A DNA stretch of 64,000 nucleotides from assembly GCF_900290235.1 (NCBI RefSeq), contig NZ_OLMK01000015.1, forward strand, positions 1 to 64,000, read 5' to 3'. The position numbers and the translations under genes are program-made. Shown here piece after piece: positions 12,652 through 20,976 of this stretch (positions within the stretch are counted from its first letter, which is position 1; every line of letters begins with the position of its first letter). The DNA is from Streptomyces sp. MA5143a (GTDB lineage Bacteria > Actinomycetota > Actinomycetes > Streptomycetales > Streptomycetaceae). The notes under the pieces were generated by a model. That model saw only the letters and a program-made list of their open reading frames with translations, did no database searches and was not told the DNA's origin.

Positions 12652-13380
12652 TCATACGGCCGCACCGAACAGTGTGCCCAGGGCGTAGGTCACACCGGCC
12701 GCGGCACCCCCGAGGGCCAGCTGACGCAGCCCGCTGAACCACCAGCTCCTGGCCGTCACCTTCGCCACCAGGGCACCACAGGCGAAGAGTCCCAGCAACG
12801 CCACCAGCACGGCGGGCCACAGCACGCTCGCGCCGAGCAGGTACGGCAGCACGGGCAGCAGGGCGCCGAGCGCGAAGGAACCGAAGCTCGACACGGCGGC
12901 GACGGTGGGCGAGGGGAGGTCGCCGGGGTCGATGCCCAGCTCCTCACGGGCGTGGATCTCCAGGGCCTGCTCGGGATCGCGCGAGAGCTGTCTCGCGACC
13001 TCGCGGGCGAGCTCCGGCTCGACGCCGCGCGCCTCGTAGAGGGCGGCCAGCTCCTTCTCCTCGTCCGCGGGGTGCTTGCGCAACTCGCGCCGCTCGACAT
13101 CCAGTTCCGCCTCGACGAGTTCGCGCTGGGAGGCCACGGAGGTGTACTCGCCGGCCGCCATCGAGAAGGCCCCGGCGGCCAGCCCCGCGAGCCCGGCGAC
13201 GACGACCGCCTCCCGGCCGGCCGTCCCGCCGGCGACACCGGTCATCAGCGCCAGGTTGGAGACGAGCCCGTCCATCGCCCCGAACACGGCGGGCCGCAGC
13301 CAGCCGCCGTTCACGTCCCGGTGGGTGTGGTTGTCGCGGTGCGCCACGTGGAGCGCTGCTTCGGTCTCAATGATCGCCAT
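12652..13380 (-). CDS. VIT1/CCC1-family membrane protein (putative iron/manganese transporter)
   Basis: 242 residues. The opening GGWLRPAVFGAMDGLVSNLALMTGVAGG is the first membrane segment typical of the VIT/CCC1 family. Further segments are at about residues 52-70, 155-175, 180-200 and 215-240. The cytoplasmic middle region is rich in acidic and basic residues (about 75-150, with ELDVERRELRKHPADEEKELA), where metals bind in plant and yeast relatives. ATG 13380 starts MAIIETEAALHVAHRDNHTHRD; an upstream start at 13419 would add an untypical stretch. It is a single gene, divergent from the ADP-ribosylglycohydrolase operon and followed by gltB. The transported ion is not known from sequence. 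Confidence 0.8.
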   Translation of the reverse strand: MAIIETEAALHVAHRDNHTHRDVNGGWLRPAVFGAMDGLVSNLALMTGVAGGTAGREAVVVAGLAGLAAGAFSMAAGEYTSVASQRELVEAELDVERRELRKHPADEEKELAALYEARGVEPELAREVARQLSRDPEQALEIHAREELGIDPGDLPSPTVAAVSSFGSFALGALLPVLPYLLGASVLWPAVLVALLGLFACGALVAKVTARSWWFSGLRQLALGGAAAGVTYALGTLFGAAV

Positions 13381-13894
13381 ACGTCGAACGTACGCTCGGA
13401 AAATCGCTTCTGCCAGCAAGGAAGGCCGTACTTACCTGCGACTGAGCGGTAGTTCGGGGGTGTTCGAGGAATGGGTGCCGCTCATTCGTACAAGACCCCG
13501 CACAGATGTCGACCGGGTGATACCGGGACGTTCCGGGGCCCGGTCGGGCACGCGATGTGGCAGAGATCTTCACAGAGAAATCTTCAGAACGGATCAACTG
13601 CCCATAGTGCCGCGCGGGACCCACCGGTCGGAGCACGCACGGGGCACCGAGGAGCCATCGGCGCCACCAGGTCGCCGCGGGCGCGGCACCGGACACACCG
13701 GGGCCGTCGGCACCCCGTCCCCGGCACACCCGGGTGGCCGCAACCCCCGGCGGCGCACCACGCGCAGCGGCCCGGACACCGCCCTCCCGCCCTCCCACCC
13801 ACACCACCGAGCAGCCGCGCCGACCCCGCCCCACTCCTCCGAACCCCCTCGGACACGATCCACTGGACCGGCCCTCGGGCCAGAGAGGCGTCCT
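13381..13894. other. Divergent promoter region with long leader
   Basis: 514 bases between the VIT-like gene and the ADP-ribosylglycohydrolase operon. The most AT-rich part, 13561-13610, contains TCTTCA and CATAGT hexamers 16 bp apart and may be the operon promoter, though the match is weak. Bases 13620-13890 are very C-rich and open in several frames but show no credible coding sequence. If that promoter is right the operon has a leader of about 280 nt. Confidence 0.4.
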
Positions 13895-14980
13895 ATGCCT
13901 TCGATCGCCTGCGTCCCCCCGGCCCCGCTGCCGGGGGACGCCACCGGTCTTCGCGAGCGGGCGCGCGGCGCCATGCTCGGGCTCGCCGTCGGGGACGCGC
14001 TGGGGGCGCCCGCGGAGAACATGAAGCCCTCCGAGATCCGCGCCCGCTGGGGCCGCATCACGGGGTACGTCGCCGAGAACCCCGCGGGCACGGACGACAC
14101 CGAGTACGCCATCTTCTCCGGGCTGCTGCTGGCCCGGCACGGCTCGGCGCTCACCGTCACCCATGTGGAGACGGCCTGGCACCAGTGGATCGCGGACCTG
14201 GACGAGGGGCCCTTCCGGGGCGCCGGCTTCAGCGAGCGCGGCACCCTGGAGAACCTCCGCCGGGGACTGGCCGCCCCCATCTCCGCGCAGCACCGGCACG
14301 CCTGGAGCGACGGTCTGGCGATGCGCGCGGCCCCCTTCGGCGTCTTCGCCGCGGGCCGCCCCGTCGAGGCCGCCCGACTGGTCGCCGTCGACGGCTCGGT
14401 CAGCCACGACGGAGAGGGCATCTACGGAGGTCAGGCGGTCGCGGCGGGCGTGGCGGCGGCGATGGCGGGCGCGCCGACCATCTCGGTCGTGGCCTCCGCC
14501 CTGGCCGTCGTCCCGGACGACTCCTGGACCGCGCGCTCGCTGCGCCGGGCGGTCGCCGTCGCCCACCGGGGCGAGCGCGCGGTCCGTTCCGCCGTGGTCG
14601 TCGGCGGTTACCCGTGGACGGATCTGGCACCCGAGGCGGTCGCCCTCGCGTTCGGCGCGTACGCGGCGGCCGACGGCGACTTCACGGAGTCCGTCCTCAC
14701 CGCGGTCAACATGGGCCGCGACGCCGACACGACCGCGGCCGTGGCGGGCGCCCTGGCCGGCGCCACGCACGGCGCCTCGTCCATCCCCGCGGAGTGGACG
14801 ACGCCCATCGGCCCCGCACGGGGCAGTTGCCTCCCCTCCATGGCCGGCCACCACGTCCTGGACGTGGCCGAGCTGCTCACCCCGGACGACTGCGCCAAGT
14901 GGATCACCGGCCCCCTCCCCCCGACCCGGCCCGCCCCGTCCGCCTACACCCCGGCCCCCGAGGAGGAGCCCCACCCATGA
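13895..14980 (+). CDS. ADP-ribosylglycohydrolase family protein 1 (intact metal site)
   Basis: 361-residue DraG/ARH-fold protein. These enzymes use two Mg ions to cleave the N- or O-glycosidic bond between ADP-ribose and a target. The motifs are MLGLAVGDALGAP (residues 27-39), TDDT (66-69) and GRDADT (274-279), so the full set of metal-ligand Asp residues is present. ATG 13895 was chosen because AGAGAGG lies just upstream and the protein begins 20 residues before the conserved GAMLGL; the frame is open further upstream but untypical. First gene of a six-gene operon; its TGA overlaps the next ATG (ATGA). The natural substrate is not known. Confidence 0.88.
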   Translation: MPSIACVPPAPLPGDATGLRERARGAMLGLAVGDALGAPAENMKPSEIRARWGRITGYVAENPAGTDDTEYAIFSGLLLARHGSALTVTHVETAWHQWIADLDEGPFRGAGFSERGTLENLRRGLAAPISAQHRHAWSDGLAMRAAPFGVFAAGRPVEAARLVAVDGSVSHDGEGIYGGQAVAAGVAAAMAGAPTISVVASALAVVPDDSWTARSLRRAVAVAHRGERAVRSAVVVGGYPWTDLAPEAVALAFGAYAAADGDFTESVLTAVNMGRDADTTAAVAGALAGATHGASSIPAEWTTPIGPARGSCLPSMAGHHVLDVAELLTPDDCAKWITGPLPPTRPAPSAYTPAPEEEPHP

Positions 14981-16260
14981 ACCCCCCGAGCCCCTGGGAC
15001 GAGGGCCCGACAGGCACACCCCTCACCCTGACCCCGCCCACCCCGTCCGAGGACCCCACGGAGCCATCGCCCCTCGTCCTCACCCCGCCCACCCCGACCC
15101 CGTCCGAGGACCCCACGGAGCCCCCGCCCCCCGCCGGGGCCCGGTCCAGAATCGAGGGCCTCCTCCTCGGCCTCGCGGCGGGTGACGCCGCCGGCTGGCC
15201 CGCCGGCCGGCACCGCGCCGCCCGTATGCCCGAGTGGACCCGCCGCCTCACCCGCGAACTCGACACCTTCGCCGAGCAGAACGCGACGACCACCCTCCCC
15301 GTCCCCATCGCCCTCAACCAGCCCCCCGAGCCGCTCCGCCTCGGCCCCTCCGACGACGCGGAATGGGCGGCGTTCGCCGCCGAGGCCCTCCTGCGCGCCG
15401 GGGACGCCGCCGCGCTGGGCGACCTGAGCCTGGAGCGCCGCACCCGCGCCTCCATCGACCTGTCCTGGAACACCGTCGCCAGCGAGATCGCCGCGGCCGC
15501 GGAACGCGCCCCCGAGGTCGAGTCCGCCGTGCTCCCCCTGCGCGCCCGCATCTCCGTACGGGCGGGACTCGGCAACCTCGCCACCGGCCTGCGTCCGCCC
15601 GCCACCGGCCACGACAACCCGCACTACTTCGACGACGCGGCCTGTGTACGCGCCTGCGTGCTCGCGGTGGCCCACCCGGGAGACCCCCGAAGCGCCGCCG
15701 AACTCGCCGAGTTCGACGCCCGCTACACCCAGGACGGCGACGGTGTGCACGGCGCCCGCGCGATGGCCGCCGCCCTCGCGCTCGCGCTCGCCGGCGCGGA
15801 CGTCGACGCGTGCGCCGAGGCGGCCCTCGCCGAACTCCCCGCCGAGACCGAGATCGGCCGCAACGCCCGCCACGCCCTGGACCTGGCCCACCGCCACACA
15901 AGAGAAGGAACATTCGCTCTCGTGCCGCTACTGGAGCACCAGATCGTCGACCACGTCTACAGCTACGGCATCGCCGCCGCCGAGACGGTGCCCGTAGCCC
16001 TCGCCCTGGCCACCGCCGCCCGCGGCCGGATCGCCGAGGCCGTCCCCGCCGCCGCCTGCCTCTCCCGGGTCGCCGACTCCGCGCCCGCGCTCGCCGGAGC
16101 CCTGACCGGCGCGCTCGGCGGCGCCTCCGCCGTCCCCGACACCTGGCGGGACGCCTGCCGCACCCTCTCCGGCTGCGCCCTGCCCCGCCTCACCGGTACG
16201 GATCTCGTACACCTCGCCGAACTTCTCGCAGCCACGGAACTCGCCACCACGGGTGGATGA
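14977..16260 (+). CDS. ADP-ribosylglycohydrolase family protein 2 (degenerate metal site)
   Basis: 427 residues with the same fold (GLLLGLAAGDAAGWPAG, residues 61-76). The first metal motif is SDDA (125-128) instead of TDDT, and the second is SRVADS (363-368) instead of GRDADT, losing at least one ligand Asp. It is probably inactive or altered: a pseudo-enzyme or a binding partner. Residues 11-52 are a Pro/Thr-rich linker made by an internal DNA duplication (two SEDPTEP blocks). Its ATG overlaps the stop of gene 1 by 4 bp. The reading frame is intact with normal codon use, so it is not a pseudogene. Confidence 0.8.
   Translation: MNPPSPWDEGPTGTPLTLTPPTPSEDPTEPSPLVLTPPTPTPSEDPTEPPPPAGARSRIEGLLLGLAAGDAAGWPAGRHRAARMPEWTRRLTRELDTFAEQNATTTLPVPIALNQPPEPLRLGPSDDAEWAAFAAEALLRAGDAAALGDLSLERRTRASIDLSWNTVASEIAAAAERAPEVESAVLPLRARISVRAGLGNLATGLRPPATGHDNPHYFDDAACVRACVLAVAHPGDPRSAAELAEFDARYTQDGDGVHGARAMAAALALALAGADVDACAEAALAELPAETEIGRNARHALDLAHRHTREGTFALVPLLEHQIVDHVYSYGIAAAETVPVALALATAARGRIAEAVPAAACLSRVADSAPALAGALTGALGGASAVPDTWRDACRTLSGCALPRLTGTDLVHLAELLAATELATTGG
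15031..15122 (+). repeat. Internal tandem duplication encoding Pro-rich linker
   Basis: Two copies of a 35-base block (15031-15065 and 15082-15122, the second with a 6-base insertion) encode LTPPTP-SEDPTEP twice. The copies are in frame, so the duplication lengthened the N-terminal linker without breaking the gene. Confidence 0.8.
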
Positions 16261-16267
16261 TTCGGGC

Positions 16268-17452
16268 ATGACGCCCCCTATGGAAGCCCATCGCCACGCA
16301 GTGCCCCATACCGACGCGGGTCTGGAGGAACGCATCACCGGCGCCCTGGTCGGTGCCGCCGTCGGCGACGCCCTCGGCGGCCCGGTCGAGGGCTACACCC
16401 CGGAGCAGATCCTCGAACGACACGGCGGCCGCGTCCACGGCATCGTCGGCCCCTGGAACGGCGACGAGTGGCGCACCGCCCGCCCGATCGCCCCGTACCA
16501 CAAGGGCGACGGCCACGTCACCGACGACACCTTGATGACGCACGCGCTGGTGCGGGTGTACGAGCGGGTCCGCGACCACCTCGACGCGTACGCGATCGCC
16601 GAGCACCTGGTCCCCGACCTGATGACCACCCCGCGCTGGATCCCGGAGCTGGAGGCGGAGGCCCTCCCCCTGCAACGGGTCTTCCTCGCCGAGAAGTGGC
16701 TGGTGGCCCGGCTGCACTACGGCCACGTCGACCCCCGCGAGGCCGGCGCCGGAAACATCGTCAACTGCGGTGCCGCGATGTACATGGCACCGGTCGGCCT
16801 GGTCAACGCGGCCGACCCGAGGGGCGCGTACGCCGAGGCCCTCGACATCGCGGGCGCCCACCAGTCGTCGTACGGCAGGGAGGCGGCTGGCGTGTTCGCG
16901 GCGGCCGTCGCGGCGGCGTGCGCGCCGGACGCCACCGCGCGGTCGGTGGTCGACACCTGTGTGCGGCTGGCGAAGGACGGCACGCGCGCCGCGATCGAGG
17001 CGGTGTGCGAGGTGGCGTCCCGGCACGCGGACTTCGAGTCGGCGCTGAAGCCGTTGCGGGAGGCGGTGACGCCCTTCGACACGGTCGGCCCCGACTACCG
17101 CGCCCCCTCCCTGGGCGCCCGCCGCCCCTCCCGGCTCCACTCCATCGAGGAACTCCCCGTCGCGCTGGGCATGGTGCTGGTGGCCCGCGGCGACTACCGC
17201 CACGCGGTGCTGGGTTCGGTGAACTACGGCCGCGACTGCGATTCCATCGCCACCATGGCGGGCGCCCTGGCCGGGGCGCTGGGCTCGGACGTGCCCGCGG
17301 ACTGGGCGAAGACGGTCGCCGAGGCGAGCCGCCTGGATCTGCACGCGCCGGCCACGGCGCTGACGGAGGTCGCGCTTCAGATCCACGAGCGGGACGTACG
17401 CCGCCGCCGCGCCCACGAGGCCGCGTTCACCACCCTGGCGGGCACCCGGTGA
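16268..17452 (+). CDS. ADP-ribosylglycohydrolase family protein 3 (intact metal site)
   Basis: 394 residues from ATG 16268. The metal motifs are complete: GALVGAAVGDALGGPVEG (25-42), TDDT (85-88) and GRDCDS (321-326). The conserved NCGAAMYMAPVGLVNAADP block is also present near 166-184. An in-frame GTG at 16253 overlapping the stop of gene 2 is an equally possible start; GGGTGG at 16251-16256 could be the ribosome site for the later ATG. Closest in overall look to the large Streptomyces ADP-ribosylglycohydrolases. Its stop overlaps the GTG of gene 4 (GTGA). Predicted active hydrolase; substrate unknown. Confidence 0.86.
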   Translation: MTPPMEAHRHAVPHTDAGLEERITGALVGAAVGDALGGPVEGYTPEQILERHGGRVHGIVGPWNGDEWRTARPIAPYHKGDGHVTDDTLMTHALVRVYERVRDHLDAYAIAEHLVPDLMTTPRWIPELEAEALPLQRVFLAEKWLVARLHYGHVDPREAGAGNIVNCGAAMYMAPVGLVNAADPRGAYAEALDIAGAHQSSYGREAAGVFAAAVAAACAPDATARSVVDTCVRLAKDGTRAAIEAVCEVASRHADFESALKPLREAVTPFDTVGPDYRAPSLGARRPSRLHSIEELPVALGMVLVARGDYRHAVLGSVNYGRDCDSIATMAGALAGALGSDVPADWAKTVAEASRLDLHAPATALTEVALQIHERDVRRRRAHEAAFTTLAGTR

Positions 17453-18825
17453 CCGCCCTCCGCCTCACCTGGGTCCAGCCCGAGGACCTCCTAGGCCACG
17501 AGCTCCAGCAGGCCGCCCAGGACGGCCGGGCGCCGGCCGCCATCGCCACCCGCTGGAAGAACGCGGGCGGCCCCCCGGCCCCGCTCCGCGCCGGCGCCTC
17601 CCCCCAACCGGCCTCCCGCTACCTGCGGTTGCTGGCCGAGGACCTGCTGGACGAACTGGAGGACCTGCCCAGCCGGTCGGCGCACCGGGAGCCGACGGAA
17701 CTCGACCGGATCAAGGCCCTGTGCCCCGACTGGCCCACCGCGCGCGGCAGCGCCGTCGGCGGGACGGCCGGGGACCCGGCGGCCCTGGAGGCCGCCTGGC
17801 TGGGCCGAGCCGTCGGCTGCCTCCTCGGCAAACCCGTCGAGAAGCTCCCCCTGACCGCCATCCGGCAGCTCGCCCAGACCGCCGGGAACTGGCCCCTGAC
17901 CACCTACTTCACCGCGCGGGGCGTCCCCGACGACCTGCTGCGGGCCCACCCGTGGAACCGCCGCTCGGCGCACACCTCCCTCGCCGAGAACATCGACGGC
18001 ATGCCCGAGGACGACGACCTCAACTACCCGCTCCTCAACCTGCTGCTGCTCCAGCGGCACGGCCCCGGCTTCACCACCACCGACGTGGCCGCCCTCTGGC
18101 TCGACGAACTCCCCGCGGGCCGCACGTTCACCGCCGAACGCGTCGCCTACCGCAACCTGCTCAGCGGCATCGAGCCGCCCCGTACCGCCCGCCACCGCAA
18201 CCCGTTCCGCGAGTGGATCGGCGCCCTGATCCGCGCCGACGTCCACGGCTGGACCCACCCGGGCGACCCGGCTGCCGCGGCCGAGCAGGCCCACCGCGAC
18301 GCCACCCTCACCCACACCGCGAACGGCGTGTACGCGGCGATGTTCGTGGCGGCCGTCATCGCCGAGGCCGCCACCGGCGCCCACGACATCCACCACTGCC
18401 TGCGCACCGGCCTCACCGTCGTCCCCGAGCACTCCCGCCTGGCGGAAGCGATCCGCCACGCCCTGCGACTGGCCGCCGAGGAGCGGGACTTCGACCGGAT
18501 CGTGGACACGCTCCACACCACCTACGCCGACCACCACTGGGTCCACGTCCTCCCCAACACGGCCCTGCTGACGGCCGCCCTCACCCACGCGGACGGCGAC
18601 TTCACCGCCTCCGTCTGCCGAGCGGTGTCGGGCGGCTGGGACACCGACTCCAACGGCGCCACGGCGGGCAGCGTCGCGGGCCTCCTCGCCGGTTCCCCCC
18701 GGGCGCTCCCCGACCGGTGGACGGCGCCCCTCAAGAACCGCCTGGCCACCTCGGTCGCCGACTTCGACGGCGTCGGCTTCGACGCCCTGGCCCACCTCAC
18801 CCACCGGGAGATCCGCCGCTCATGA
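17449..18825 (+). CDS. ADP-ribosylglycohydrolase family protein 4 with N-terminal extension
   Basis: 458 residues, the longest of the four. Residues 1-110 are an extension (LTWVQPEDLLGHELQQAAQDGR...) not seen in the other three. The hydrolase fold starts at AAWLGRAVGCLLGKPVEKLP (115-134). The metal motifs are divergent but acidic: EDDD followed by LNY (187-193) and GGWDTDSNGAT (395-405). It thus belongs to a different subfamily from proteins 1 and 3, so the substrates may differ. The GTG start at 17449 overlaps the previous stop (GTGA), and its own stop overlaps the CoA-transferase start (ATGA). Activity is likely but unproven. Confidence 0.84.
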   Translation: MTALRLTWVQPEDLLGHELQQAAQDGRAPAAIATRWKNAGGPPAPLRAGASPQPASRYLRLLAEDLLDELEDLPSRSAHREPTELDRIKALCPDWPTARGSAVGGTAGDPAALEAAWLGRAVGCLLGKPVEKLPLTAIRQLAQTAGNWPLTTYFTARGVPDDLLRAHPWNRRSAHTSLAENIDGMPEDDDLNYPLLNLLLLQRHGPGFTTTDVAALWLDELPAGRTFTAERVAYRNLLSGIEPPRTARHRNPFREWIGALIRADVHGWTHPGDPAAAAEQAHRDATLTHTANGVYAAMFVAAVIAEAATGAHDIHHCLRTGLTVVPEHSRLAEAIRHALRLAAEERDFDRIVDTLHTTYADHHWVHVLPNTALLTAALTHADGDFTASVCRAVSGGWDTDSNGATAGSVAGLLAGSPRALPDRWTAPLKNRLATSVADFDGVGFDALAHLTHREIRRS

Positions 18826-20021
18826 CCCAGGCGTACGACCCCCCGCTCCGTCATCTGCGCGTCCTCGACCTCGCCACGCTCTTCGCCGGCCCCCTCGCCG
18901 CCACGATGCTCGGCGACTTCGGCGCGGAGGTCATCAAGGTCGAGCACCCCACGAAGCCCGATCCGTCGCGCGGCCACGGCCCCTCGAAGGACGGCGTGGG
19001 CCTGTGGTGGAAACTCCTCGGCCGCAACAAGCGCACCCTGACGCTGAACCTCTCGACGCCGGGCGGCCGGGACACCCTCCTCCGGCTCGCCACCACCTCC
19101 GACGTGATCATCGAGAACTTCCGCCCCGGCACCCTGGAGCGGTGGGGCCTCGGCTGGCCGGAGCTGTCCGCCGTCAACCCGCGCCTGGTGCTGGCCCGCG
19201 TGACCGGCTTCGGCCAGTTCGGCCCCTACGCGCGCCGCCCCGGTTTCGGCACGCTCGCCGAGGCGATGAGCGGGTTCGCCGCGATCACCGGCGAGCCGGA
19301 CGCCCCGCCGGTGCTCCCGCCGTTCGGCCTCGCCGACTCCATCGCGGGCCTGGCGACGGCGTACGCGGTGATGACCGCGCTCGCCGCGCGTGACCGCACG
19401 GGCGAGGGGCAGACGGTGGACATGGCGATCATCGAGCCGATCCTCACCGTCCTCGGCCCCCACCCCCTCTGGTACGACCAGCTGGGCCACGTCCAGCCCC
19501 GCACGGGCAACCGCTCCGCGAACAACGCGCCCCGCAACACCTACCGCACGGCGGACGGCTCCTGGGTGGCCGTGTCGACCTCCGCCCAGTCCGTCGCGGA
19601 GCGGGTGCTGCGCCTGGTCGGACGTCCGGAACTGATCGACGAGCCGTGGTTCGGTTCGGGTGCGGAACGGGCCCGCCACGCGGACGTCCTGGACGAGGCG
19701 GTCGGCGGGTGGATCGCCCGCCACACCCGCGATGAGGTCGTCGAGGCCTTCGAGAAGGCGGAGGCGGCGGTCGCCCCCATCCAGGACGTGCGGGAGGTGA
19801 TGACCGACCCCCAGTACCGGGCCCTCGACACGATCACCACCGTCGACGACCCCGAGCTGGGCCCGCTGCGCATGCAGAACGTCCTCTTCCGGCTCTCCGC
19901 GACACCGGGCGCCATCCGCTGGGCGGGCCGCCCGCACGGCGCGGACACGGACGCGGTCCTGACCGAGCTGGGTCTGACCGGCACGGACATCGCTGCCCTC
20001 CGCGAGGAGGGCGCCCTGTGA
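18822..20021 (+). CDS. Family III CoA-transferase (CaiB/BaiF type)
   Basis: 399 residues, normal length. Family members move CoA between carboxylic acids through an Asp-CoA anhydride. N-terminal motifs LRVLDLATLFAGPLAATMLGDFGAEVIKVE and the GRNKRTLTLNL block are clear, as is NNAPRNTYRTADGSWVAVS near residues 228-246. In formyl-CoA transferase the catalytic Asp sits in PGFD; here the corresponding stretch is RPGFGTLAEAMSG with Gly143. The active residue may therefore be elsewhere, or the chemistry changed. The gene is coupled to genes on both sides by 4-bp overlaps. With the following CitE-like lyase it could activate and then split a hydroxy-acid. Confidence 0.87.
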   Translation: MTQAYDPPLRHLRVLDLATLFAGPLAATMLGDFGAEVIKVEHPTKPDPSRGHGPSKDGVGLWWKLLGRNKRTLTLNLSTPGGRDTLLRLATTSDVIIENFRPGTLERWGLGWPELSAVNPRLVLARVTGFGQFGPYARRPGFGTLAEAMSGFAAITGEPDAPPVLPPFGLADSIAGLATAYAVMTALAARDRTGEGQTVDMAIIEPILTVLGPHPLWYDQLGHVQPRTGNRSANNAPRNTYRTADGSWVAVSTSAQSVAERVLRLVGRPELIDEPWFGSGAERARHADVLDEAVGGWIARHTRDEVVEAFEKAEAAVAPIQDVREVMTDPQYRALDTITTVDDPELGPLRMQNVLFRLSATPGAIRWAGRPHGADTDAVLTELGLTGTDIAALREEGAL

Positions 20022-20872
20022 CCGTCCGTCCCGTGACCTCCGTCCCGCTGACCTGGCTGTACGTCCCCGGCGACCGCCCCGAGGTGGTGGTCAAGGCGCT
20101 GGCCTCCGGCGCGGACGTCGTGATCGTGGACCTGGAGGACGCGGTCGCCGCCGACCGCAAGGAGTACGCGCGGTCCGCTACCGCCGAGCTGCTCTCGCAG
20201 CCGCCGCCCCTCCCCGTCCACGTCCGGGTGAACGCCCTGGACACCGTGTACGCCGAGGACGATCTCCGGACACTGGCCCCGCTGCCCGGCCTGGGCGCCC
20301 TGCGCCTGCCGAAGATCTCGGCCGCCGCCCAGGTGGTGCGCGTCGCGGAGCGCGCCGCCCCCGCCGACGGCGGGGCACTCCCCCTCCACCCCCTGCTGGA
20401 GTCGGCGCTCGGCGTGGAACGGGCGTACGAGATCGCCGCCGCCCACCCGTCGGTCCAGGGCATCGCGCTCGGTGAGGCGGACCTCCGCGCCGACCTCGCC
20501 GTCCGCGACGACCGCGCGCTCGACTGGCCCCGTTCCCGGGTGATCGTCGCCGCCCGCGCCGCGGGGCTGCCCTCTCCGGCGCAGTCCATCCACCCGGACA
20601 CCAAGGACCTCGACGGTCTGGCCCGCTCCTGCGCGCACGGCCGGGCCCTGGGGTTCCTCGGCAGGGCCGCGATCCACCCCCGCCAGCTCCCGGTCATCGA
20701 ACGCGCCTACGCCCCGACCCCGGCGGAGATCGAGTCCGCCGAGCACATCGTCGAGGCCGCCAACGCGAGGCCCGGTGCCCAGGCGCTCCCCACGGGTCAC
20801 TTCATCGACCCGGCGATCCTGGCGCAGGCCCGCCGCACCCTGACCCTCGCCCACCGCGCCACGAGGACCTGA
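20018..20872 (+). CDS. CitE/HpcH-type acyl-CoA lyase
   Basis: 284-residue TIM-barrel protein of the CitE family, which cleaves or forms C-C bonds in malyl-, citramalyl- or related CoA thioesters with Mg. Signatures: LYVPGDRPEVVVKA at the start, VDLEDAVAADRKEYAR (Mg/CoA region, 43-58), HVRVNALDT, PLLESALGVERAYEIA (Glu ligand) and LGFLGRAAIHPRQLPVIERAY near the C-terminus. No citrate-lyase alpha or gamma genes are present, so it is a stand-alone lyase and not part of citrate lyase. Last gene of the operon: GTG start overlaps the CoA-transferase stop, and a strong hairpin follows 25 bp after its own stop. Confidence 0.87.
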   Translation: MTVRPVTSVPLTWLYVPGDRPEVVVKALASGADVVIVDLEDAVAADRKEYARSATAELLSQPPPLPVHVRVNALDTVYAEDDLRTLAPLPGLGALRLPKISAAAQVVRVAERAAPADGGALPLHPLLESALGVERAYEIAAAHPSVQGIALGEADLRADLAVRDDRALDWPRSRVIVAARAAGLPSPAQSIHPDTKDLDGLARSCAHGRALGFLGRAAIHPRQLPVIERAYAPTPAEIESAEHIVEAANARPGAQALPTGHFIDPAILAQARRTLTLAHRATRT

Positions 20873-20897
20873 CCGGCGCCGGTCCGGAAAGCCGAAC

Positions 20898-20925
20898 GCC
20901 CACCCGCCTGATCCGGCGGGTGGGC
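20898..20925. terminator. Bidirectional terminator hairpin
   Basis: Perfect 11-bp stem GCCCACCCGCC/GGCGGGTGGGC with a 6-nt loop, between the convergent CitE-like gene (ends 20872) and lgt (ends 20977). It lies in the right place to stop both transcripts. Confidence 0.8.
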
Positions 20926-20976
20926 GGGGACGACGTCCGTCGCGAGGCGGCGGGGCGCAGCGGGGCGAGCGGGGCC

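Noticed and set aside
13076..14980. 634-residue reading for the first ADP-ribosylglycohydrolase
   Set aside because: The first 270 residues overlap the divergent VIT-like gene and its promoter region and are Pro/Arg-rich with no domain. ATG 13895 has a ribosome site and gives a normal N-terminus.
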